Translations under genes and position numbers: made by a program | NCBI GenBank assembly: GCA_963823075.1 | Contig: CAWGKE010000023.1 | Location: 496,001 to 560,000 of the forward strand | Length of the DNA: 64,000 bases | Direction of reading: 5' to 3' | From: UBA4732 sp963823075 | GTDB taxonomy: Bacteria; Planctomycetota; Planctomycetia; Gemmatales; Gemmataceae | Notes under the pieces: generated by a model | The model's input: only the letters and a program-made list of their open reading frames with translations | Database searches by the model: none | Told to the model about the DNA's origin: nothing | In this document: one piece after another, positions 56,530 to 64,000 of the stretch | Layout of the letters: each line of letters opens with the position of its first letter | Position numbering within the stretch: the stretch's first letter is position 1

Positions 56530-57799
56530 CAGGGCAATCGCATTACCCAGCCGAGAAATTCTTCGCAGGCCCCTTGTCAGGGACAAGTGAACAGGCGAAA
56601 GATTCCTTCCGAAGTCGCCCCCTTCAGGAGGAAGAGCTATGGGCCTCGACTCGACCACGTCTGCGTCCTTCTTTGGCCACTTTGATCGCTTGGAGGATCC
56701 CCGCATCGAGCGCTGTCAGCGCCACAACCTCTGCGACATCCTGTTCCTCGCCGTCTGTGCCATGATCGCCGGCGCCAATGACTTTGTCGCCATGCAGAAG
56801 TTCGGACACGCCAAATGGGACTGGCTGAAGAAGTTCCTGGAGTTGCCCAATGGGATTCCCTCGCACGACACCCTTGGCCGGGTCTTCTCCCTGCTCGACG
56901 GCGAGCAGTTCATCCAGTGTTTCCTCGGTTGGGTCCAGACCATCCATCAGGTCACGGCGGGTGAGATCATTGCCGTGGATGGCAAGACCTGCCGCGCCTC
57001 TCTGGATCGGGCCAAAGGGCAAAATCCGTTGCATGTGGTCAGCGCCTGGGCCTCGGCCAACCGCGTGGTCCTGGGGGAGGTCATGGTGGACGAGAAATCC
57101 AACGAGATCACGGCCATCCCCAAACTGCTTCAGATGCTGGAGCTACGCGGGGCTGTCGTGACCATCGATGCGATGGGTTGCCAGAAGGAGATCGCCGCCA
57201 CGATACGGGAACGCCAGGCGGACTACGTGCTGGCGGTCAAAGGCAATCAAGAACACTTGGAGGAAGACATCCTGGCGCATTTCGCCGCCCTGGACGAAGG
57301 GAGCCAACGGCCCCGGCGACGGAGTCAGACGATGCATCAGTCCAAAGGACATGGGCGGGTGGAGACACGCTGGTACGACGCGGCGCCCGTGCCGCCGACG
57401 TTGCGGCATCGGGAGGAGTGGAAGGATCTGCACTCGGTCTGTCGTGCCACGCGGGCGTGGACGGAACGGGGCGAAGAAAAGTCGGAGGTCCGCTACTTCA
57501 TCAGCAGCTTGCCCGTGAACGCGCCGACCCTGGGGAAAGCCATCCTGGGCCACTGGGGGATTGAGAACGGGCTGCACTGGGTGCTGGATATGTCCTTCGA
57601 CGAGGATCGCAGCCGCGCCCGAACGGAAGAAGCGCCGGCGAACCTGGCGGTGCTGCGGCGCTGGATCGTAACCTTGCTCCGCCAAGACAAGACGCTCAAA
57701 GACGGCATCGACAAGAAGCGCCTCCAGGCGGGTTGGAATGAGGCCGTCCTGGAGCAGATTCTGGGGCTTTCATAGAGGCTGGCTAATGCGATTGCCCTG
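56530..57799 (+). mobile_element. ISAs1-family insertion sequence
   Basis: 1270 bp. Terminal inverted repeats of 23 bp start CAGGGCAATCGCATTA with one mismatch. A 10-bp direct repeat GCCCCCGGGG (56520-56529 and 57800-57809) is the target duplication, the size expected for ISAs1. It looks intact and is inserted inside a palindromic MITE. Confidence 0.9.
56639..57775 (+). CDS. ISAs1-family transposase
   Basis: 378 residues, full length and unbroken. Typical blocks are FFGHFDRLEDPRIERCQRHN, LFLAVCAMIAGANDF, PNGIPSHDTLGRVFSLLD, IIAVDGKTCRASLDRAKGQN (first catalytic Asp), VVTIDAMGCQKEIAATIRER (second Asp) and HWGIENGLHWVLDMSFDEDR (Glu). AGGAGGAAGAGCT precedes the ATG. Confidence 0.93.
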   Translation: MGLDSTTSASFFGHFDRLEDPRIERCQRHNLCDILFLAVCAMIAGANDFVAMQKFGHAKWDWLKKFLELPNGIPSHDTLGRVFSLLDGEQFIQCFLGWVQTIHQVTAGEIIAVDGKTCRASLDRAKGQNPLHVVSAWASANRVVLGEVMVDEKSNEITAIPKLLQMLELRGAVVTIDAMGCQKEIAATIRERQADYVLAVKGNQEHLEEDILAHFAALDEGSQRPRRRSQTMHQSKGHGRVETRWYDAAPVPPTLRHREEWKDLHSVCRATRAWTERGEEKSEVRYFISSLPVNAPTLGKAILGHWGIENGLHWVLDMSFDEDRSRARTEEAPANLAVLRRWIVTLLRQDKTLKDGIDKKRLQAGWNEAVLEQILGLS

Positions 57800-57809
57800 G
57801 CCCCCGGGG

Positions 57810-57838
57810 GTCCGCCCTGCATTCCTTCCGAACGCTCT
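57810..57838. repeat. Right terminal repeat of the interrupted MITE
   Basis: Contains GCATTCCTTCCGAACGCTCT (57819-57838), the inverse of 56420-56439. Restoring it by removing ISAs1 gives one continuous palindromic element. Confidence 0.75.
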
Positions 57839-57916
57839 AAATGACTTTCACGGCTTTCCAGGAGCGGCGTTCAACGATTGGACAGCGGCGCGTTTTCTGC
57901 GGCGGCTGCGCCATTC

Positions 57917-60768
57917 TCAGACTCCTTCAGCTCCGTTGTTTTGGGCGATTTCGTCCGCCAGATCAAACAGCGATTGGATGGTCCTCTGAATCCTGGCGTC
58001 AACCTCCCGAATCGTGCGCCGCAGCACGGTCTGCTCCTGAGGCGCTGACGCCTCAAGCGACCGGCCGGCCAGGGAAGCCCTGCTTTCGCCCAGTTCGTTC
58101 AGCGCCCGACACGCCCCCGGTTGCAGAACCGCCGCCGGCAGCGGGAACGTGACCAAATGTTTGATCTTGAGTTCCGCGAAAACGCGGCCCCGGCGCGGCT
58201 CGATGGTGCGGAAGTACCAGGTCATGAAGGCGCTGTTCAACAACGCGCACAGCCCATCCAGCCGCAGCCCACACTCCTGCTTGGGGAAAACGATGAAGAA
58301 GTTGTTGCTCGCGTACCGCCCCTCCCGGTCCACGGCGGAGAGAACGTAATCGCCGGTGCGGCGAACGAGGAGCTTGTCCCGTCCATACCATTCCGGGTTG
58401 CCGGCGTTCGCGTACCGCTCTTTCGTCTTGCGCTCCGGCACGGCGTCGAGCCGGATGTACTTGCCGTTCCAGCGCAGAAGGTAGGGCTGAATCTCGTCGC
58501 GCCCGAAGAGCAGGGGCCGGCAGCTCTCGTCCAGCGGACGATCCACGAACAGTTCGTCGCGAATGTTGCCGCTATGGACGCCTTCGTGGACCTCAAAATA
58601 GTCTCCCAGCCGGGGGAGTTGCTCCAGTTCCTGCAAGACCGCACGTTTCTGCGGTGTCAGGTGGAGGTTGAAGACCATCCGCGGATTGGACCAGAAATCG
58701 GCCTGACGCATCTCCTGGGTGAGCGGGGCGTCCGGGTCGTGAACCGTCGCCCTCACCATTTGGCCGTTTTGCGGGGCGCCTCTGGCGCCGATGATCGTGG
58801 CGGCGTCGATCACCGCGTCGGCAAAGGCCATTCCCCACCAGTCGATCGCTTGAAGGGCCAGTTGCTCCAGAAGCAGTTTGCGCGTCTCGACGTAATCCTT
58901 CAACAGGACGATGTCGGGAAGCACCATCCCAAAGACCCCGCCGCGGCGGGCGAGCGAGACGCCCTTCTCCACGAAGGGCCGAAAGAGGTCGTAGATGCCT
59001 TTCGTTGAGGGATAACGGCCCCAAATGTACTCCTTTATGCCCTGTTCCTCGGCAATCTCCTTCTGCCCCCACGGTGGGTTGCCGATAACGGCATCGAAGC
59101 CGCCGGCGCCCAGGATCCGGGGGAACTCGGCGTTCCAATCAAAGGCATTGAGCCGGTAACGCTCCTCCTCGTCCAGCCGCGCCGCCCCCTCGCCCTCGTA
59201 GAAATCCGGCCCGATCAGCGAGTTGCCGCACTGGATGTTGCCGGCCAGGTCGGGCAGCGCCCGCTCGTGGAACAACTTCCGCTGCGTCTCGATGGTTTCC
59301 TGCGACTCCCCCTCCAGCACCGTGAGCAGCAGCGACAGCTTCGTCACCTCCACCGCCTGCGGGTCGATGTCCACGCCGTAGACGTTGTTCAGCAGAATCC
59401 GCTTCTTCTCCGCCGTCGTCAGCCGCCACACGCCGCTGGCCGCCTGGAAAACCTCCTTCTTGTGCTTCTCCGGCCCGTCTTCCGCGTACTGCTTCCGGTG
59501 CCAGTCCAGCAGATGCCGGTAGGCGCCGACCAGGAACGAGCCGGACCCGCACGCAGGGTCGAGGACCGTCAGCCGGGCCGCCTCCTTCGGCGTCTTGCCT
59601 TCCAGCAGCCGGCCCACGGTGTTCCGGACGATGTAATCGACGATGTAGGATGGCGTGTAATAGACGCCGCCGGCCTTCTTGACCTCCGGCTTCTCCTCCA
59701 CCTTGGCCATGTGGCTGGCGGTCAGGCGAATGACCTTGCCGAGAAACTGCTCGTAGACGTGGCCGAGGATTTCGACCGGCAGCACCGAGAACTCGTAGGG
59801 ACTGTCGGGGTAGTACAGGCCGCGGAAAATCGACTTCAGCACCAGGTCGTCCACCTGGAGGCCGGGCGTCAATTCGTCGGGCGCCTCCGCCCGTTCCTTC
59901 TCCTTGTGGAAGTGGAACAGGCCGGAGTTGTAGCGGTCGTCGGCCATTTGGAAGAGTTCTTTGAGCCGACCGTAGACCGCCGTGCCGTTGGCCAGGCCCA
60001 GCAGCTGGCCGTAGCTCTCGACGCCGCGGTCCTCGCACATGCGCAGGAAGATGATGCGGTCGATGGTGATCTGGACGGCGAAATGGCGAAATACAGCTCG
60101 CGGGGGGAGAGGTCCGGGTTGCGCAGGGCGAGGTTCTTCGCCAGCTGGTCGCGCCATTTTTCAATCTCGTCGAGGAAGGCGGCGTCCACGGCGGCCGTGC
60201 CGCGCTTGGCCTTCTTGGAGTCGGCGAACTTGTCGAAGTGGCCCTTGAGGACGGCGTCGCGGGAAAAGACGCCGGCGATCTTCTCGTCCCACACCTCGGC
60301 GAACTCATCGCAGCGCAGGTAGAGGACGCGGGCGGCGGACGCCTTGTCGGTCTGGGCCGGCTTGACGCCGCAGTCGTAGACGGCCAGTTCCGCAAAGTTG
60401 GTGAGGACGGACAACGGCATCCGGGCCGACCAGGCGTAGCGGCGAAGCTGGAAGGCCGGGGCCGGGTCGTCCTTGACGTTCACGGAAGGCTTCTTGGCTT
60501 CCAGGTAGAACTTGGGCGCGCCGCCGATGCGGAAGGAGTAGTCCGGCGCCTTGGTCGCCCCGCCGATCTTGATGGCCGCCTCATGAACGACGTCCTTGTA
60601 CGCCTCGGCGTTGCCCTGTTCGTTGTCCATGTCCCAGCCGAGGCACGCAAAGAGCGGGTTGACGAACTGCTGACGCAGCTCCGCCTCCTTGAAGTGACCG
60701 GACTCGTAAGCCTCGGCGTTGCGACCGAAGACTTCGACGAGATCGAGGACCTTTTGCGGAGCGCTCAC
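57917..60768 (-). CDS. Type IIG restriction-modification enzyme (frameshifted)
   Basis: About 950 residues. The N-terminal nuclease has APDYSFRIGGAPKFYLEAKK, the PD...E-x-K site. The methyltransferase part has LDPACGSGSFLVGAYRHLL (SAM motif I), GVDIDPQAVEVTKLSL and NPPWGQKEI (adenine-N6 motif IV). The C-terminal third, from EVHEGVHSGNIRDELF, is a TaqI/Eco57I-like target recognition domain. A single polypeptide that both cuts and methylates DNA. The site cannot be predicted. A one-base deletion at about 60090 (LYFRHFAVQ) splits the frame. The start is a GTG at 60768 or TTG at 60795, and no ATG is available. Confidence 0.85.
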
Positions 60769-60921
60769 GGCGTCGGCGCCTCTGATGGAGATCAACCGCC
60801 GTCAAGCGGCGGCAGGACGAGAATGATTCTGCTCCGCCGGCGTGGATTTTTCAAGGACGTTCGGCCGCGCGCACCGGCGAATGCGCGAAAGGCGTCAGGA
60901 ACATTGCCGTCCTGGCTGGCC

Positions 60922-60990
60922 CTATTTGTGTTGGTTCTCCGCCGACAGCGTTCGCCGTTTCTCGATCACAGCTTCTTTAATCGTCATCAT
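60922..60990 (-). pseudogene. Truncated antitoxin-like start (DUF2281-like)
   Basis: 22 codons, MMTIKEAVIEKRRTLSAENQ..., behind a strong GGAGG ribosome binding site. It resembles the first 20 residues of DUF2281/VapB-type antitoxins, which begin MTIKEAVLEKLR, but stops at TAG with no continuation in any frame. Probably the stub left by a deletion upstream of the restriction gene. Confidence 0.4.
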
Positions 60991-61029
60991 TGGTCCTCCT
61001 TCTCCATTATAGGGGTCGGCCGGGCGCCG

Positions 61030-63848
61030 TCACGGCTGTTTCTCGGGCAGCTCCTTCAGCCGCGCCTCGATCTCGTCCGCCAGCGATTGCTCGAAGTCGC
61101 CGAGCTTGTCGGCTCCCGCGGCCTTCTTCAGGGCGTCGCGGCCCTCTTCCAGGAGCTGCGCGCCTCCGCCAGGTACGGCTTGTAGTCGCCCTTGCGCAGC
61201 TCGGCGGCCAGCGTCAGGCAGTCGTTCGCCAGGTCGGCGGCGTTGGCCAGCGACGGCGCCGCCTTGAACCTGTCCCGCGCCTTGCCCGTTTCCTGGCGCA
61301 CCACCGCCAGGTACTCCGGGTCCGCCAAGCCCGGCAGGTGCGGGGCCGTGGCGGCCGTCTGCCGCATCTGCAACACCTCCAGAAGCTGCCGGCCCTGTTC
61401 CAGCGCCTGGGACCATTCCTTGTTGGTGGGGTCGGCCTTCACCAGACCCTCCAGCCGCTGGAGCGCCGACTTCTGGGCCTCCACCGCCTCGGAGAAACGG
61501 TCGGCCGGCGCCTCGCCCAGGTTGCCCCGCTGGTAATCGACCGCCGCTTGCGCCATTTCCACGCCCGCCAGCTCCGCCGTCAGCACGTGGTTCGCCGGGT
61601 CCTTCTTCGACAACTGCCCGCCCAGCTCTCTCAATTCCTTAAAATCCTTCTGCAGCCGGATCAGGCCCGCCTGGTCCGGCGGGTTCTGAAACTGCTGCAA
61701 GGCCAGGGCGGAACGAGCGCGGAACCATGTCAGCTGCTGATCCAGGTCGTCGGGGTCGCGGTTCACGCCGCGCTCGGTACGGGGCAGCGTTTCTTGCAGC
61801 AGAACCACGGCGTCTTGCGCCCGCTGCGAGACGAGGTACGTTTGGGCCAAAGAGACGTCCACCCGGTTCAGGAACTTTTCCAGCTGGAGGTCGGACGACT
61901 GACCTTTTACCAGCGGGTCGAGGATGGCGCGCGCCTTGCGGTAATGGTCGGCGGCCATATCGTTCTGGTGGTTTTGCAGGGCGAGGTTGGCCAACCTTTC
62001 ATGGGAGTCGGCCACGTCGCGCAGCCGGACGGCGTCCGTGCCTGCGCCGGCCAGCCGCTCGCGCCGCTCCAGCGCCGTCTGATAAGCGGCCCGCGCCTCG
62101 TCCCATTTCCCCTGCGCCTGCAAGGCCGTTCCGAGCCATACGTCCGTTTCGGCGAGCGCCGCCTGGCGCGAGGCGTCGCGGCCGTCCTGGTCCGCCAGGG
62201 AGGCCCGCAGATCGCGGCATTCGGTGAACCGCTTCAACGCCTCGGCGGCGCCTTCGCGGACGAGCGCCACGCGCCCCCGCACTTCCAGGGCGTCCGCCAG
62301 TCCGACGCGGTAGGCCGGCTCCTCCGCGTTCTGCGAAACCAGCCGATGGAAGGCGTCCAGCGCGGCGTCGGCGTGCTCGAGCGCCGCCCGGGTGTCGTTC
62401 ATTTTCAAGAAGGCGTCGCCCAGGCGGCTGTGGGTCCGCCCGGCGGCGGCCAGCACCTCGGGAGATGGATCGGACTTCTCCAGGTCGTCGTACACGCCGC
62501 CGGCCAGCTCCAGGCTGTCCCGCACCGTGGACAGGCGGGCGCCCGGGACCGACTCGAACAGGTTCGTCAGCCGGTCCATGAAAAAATCGGCGGCTCGCAG
62601 GACGCGGTCCTGGGCCTCCCGGGAACGGGCGGCGGCCTGCAACGCCTCCCCCTTCTCGGTTTCATAGGCCGTCCGCGCCCGGTCGAAATCCGCGGCCTGC
62701 GATTGGAGGCGGCCGCCGTACCACGAGGCCACGCCGGCCGTCGCCGACGGCAGCGCCAGGGCGAAGACGATCGACACGGTCAGAACCGGGTGGCGCCTCG
62801 CCCAGCGGACGACGCGCTCGACGGAAGAGGAGGGCCGCGCCCGGATCGGCTCGCCATTGCTGAATCGCCTGAGATCGTCGGCCAGCTCGGCGGCGCTGCC
62901 ATAGCGCCTTTTCGGGTCCTTTTGAAGGCACTTCACTGTGATGGTGTCCAGGTCGTGGGGGACCTGCCGCCGCACCTTGCGCGGCGGGAGCGCTTCGGCC
63001 TCGCACACGCGGTTCAGGACCTCTTGGCGCGTTTGCCCCTGGAACGGCGGCCGGCCGGTGAGCAGCTCGTACAGGACGGCGCCGAGGGCGTACACGTCCG
63101 TCCGCACGGTGATCTGGTCTGCGCGGCCGGCCGCCTGCTCCGGCGCCATGTAGCTGGGGGTGCCGAGCGGGCCGTCCTGCGTCAGGTCGGATGGGCCGTC
63201 CCCCAGCCGGGCCAGGCCGAAGTCGCACACCTTGGGCAGCCCGTCGCGGGTGAACAGCACGTTGCCCGGCTTGAGGTCGCGGTGGATGACGCCGCGGTCG
63301 TGGGCGTGCTGGATCGCGTCCGCCAGACGCCGGACCAACTCGGCCGCGGCCCGCGGCGTAGTCGGCTGATTCGTCGCGTCGGAGAGCGAGCCTCCTTCCA
63401 GATGCTCCATGGCGAAATATGGGCCGCCGTCGTGTTCGCCGACCTCGAAAACCTGGACGATGTTCGGATGCTGGAGGTGCGCGACGGCTTCCGCCTCAAT
63501 CCGGAAGCGGGCCTGGCGCTGCGCCACGCCGAGCCGGCCGCCGCGGATCGTCTTGAGCGCGACCGGCCGTTTCGGTTTGTGCTGCTCCGCGAGATAGACG
63601 ACGCCCATGCCGCCGGCGCCGAGGAGGCGCGAGACGGTGTAGCCGGCGACCGACGGCGCCTCGGTCGGCGCGCTGGCGTCCCCCAGGAGGAGCAGGTCGA
63701 GCGACGGCTTCGACAGGCGATCCAAAATCGCCATGCAGGAAGAGCAATGACCGAGATGGTCGTCCAACTCGGTGGATTCGCGGCCGGGGAGAGAGCCGGA
63801 CAAGTACATCCGCCACAGTTGTTCGGGCGGGCAATCGGGCACGGGCAT
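61030..63848 (-). CDS. Serine/threonine kinase with N-terminal zinc finger and TPR-like tail (frameshifted)
   Basis: About 940 residues. The N-terminal CPPEQLWRMYLSGSLPGRES and DDHLGHCSSCMAILDRL form an anti-sigma-type zinc finger (H-x3-C-x2-C). The kinase domain follows: GAGGMGVVYLAEQ, PVALKTI, HRDLKPGNVLF, DFGLARLG, MAPEQAA. One membrane segment (VLTVSIVFALALPSATAGVASW) leads to TPR-like helices (SRLGDAFLKMNDTRAALEHA, ALQAQGKWDEARAAYQTALE). The last 40 residues (LGDFEQSLADEIEARLKELP) are reached after an indel at about 61160. The zinc finger suggests direct binding of the ECF sigma factor encoded just upstream. Confidence 0.87.
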
Positions 63849-63862
63849 CGCACAGCCTCGCT

Positions 63863-64000
63863 TCAAACGGCGTCGTCGGCCAGGTACTCGGCCGCGAACG
63901 CGCGCAGCCGTTCGTTGATTCGGTGGCGCACCTGATAGACGGCCCCGGCGGAGATGTTGAAGGCGCGCGCCACCTCGGCGACCGGCTTTTGTTCCAGGGC
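63863..64000 (-). CDS. ECF-family sigma factor, C-terminal part
   Basis: 46 codons at the window edge with region 4: KPVAEVARAFNISAGAVYQV, then RHRINERLRAFAAEYLADDA. The stop lies 14 bases before the kinase start. The remainder lies beyond 64000. Confidence 0.75.
   Translation of the reverse strand, partial: ALEQKPVAEVARAFNISAGAVYQVRHRINERLRAFAAEYLADDAV

Noticed and set aside
60990..61011. TATAAT (61006-61011, minus) as promoter of the antitoxin stub
   Set aside because: It is only 15 bases from the ATG and would leave no room for the ribosome binding site in the transcript.
60990..63935. A 981-residue open frame on the plus strand opposite the zinc-finger kinase
   Set aside because: It mirrors the kinase codon pattern of GC-rich DNA, lacks any motif, and has no start signal. 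The minus strand carries a full kinase domain.

Overview
This is a GC-rich bacterial chromosome segment, most likely from a planctomycete of the Gemmataceae/Gemmata type. The evidence is three large serine/threonine kinases, each preceded by an ECF sigma factor gene; a secreted protein with the planctomycete N-terminal motif LEGLEDRSLPS; squalene synthase genes of the hopanoid type; an FHA-PrsW membrane protease; and several families of long perfect palindromes between and inside genes.

Layout. 1-4851: end of an unknown gene, a D-mannonate-oxidoreductase-like SDR, an unknown gene, a LarA-family protein, an HD hydrolase, and DAHP synthase behind an attenuator-like leader. 4923-11216: kinase-WD40 protein with its ECF sigma factor, peptidase T and endonuclease III. 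11279-12852: an intact ISNCY-family element with a 16-bp target duplication. 12896-17431: tRNA-Leu(CAG), FHA-PrsW protease, tmRNA, a CmoB-like methyltransferase, a dGTPase-like protein and a HIT protein. 17541-22328: ParE-type toxin-antitoxin pair, a nuclease-like protein, a U32 peptidase and a DUF433 protein. 22392-27975: fused HpnC-HpnD, a secreted protein, and a sigma/anti-sigma pair. 28252-34876: sigma-70, an ECF sigma factor and a kinase-TPR protein. 34891-41468: PIN toxin-antitoxin, a MITE-like repeat, a beta-propeller protein, a three-gene PIN-like cluster beside tRNA-Asp, and a PEP-CTERM remnant. 41556-54755: a metal (probably copper) handling region with adaptor, YHS-type lipoprotein, RND pump, multicopper oxidase and TolC-like channel, bracketed by two paralogous Cys-rich exported proteins. 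55217-57838: nested mobile elements (IS630, a palindromic MITE and ISAs1). 57917-64000: a type IIG restriction-methylation enzyme, a zinc-finger kinase, and the end of its ECF sigma factor.

How the parts work together. The metal region forms a tripartite efflux system (inner-membrane pump, periplasmic adaptor, outer-membrane channel) plus a Tat-exported copper oxidase and several small Cys/Met-rich metal-binding modules. The sigma-kinase pairs look like separate signalling units. One ECF sigma gene shares an upstream promoter-like sequence with the secreted beta-propeller gene, which suggests a small regulon.

Caution. Over twenty frameshifts interrupt otherwise well-conserved genes on both strands. 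This pattern fits uncorrected indels in the assembly better than mass gene decay, so frameshifted genes are annotated over their full inferred extent. All family assignments come from reading motifs by eye; no database search was run.
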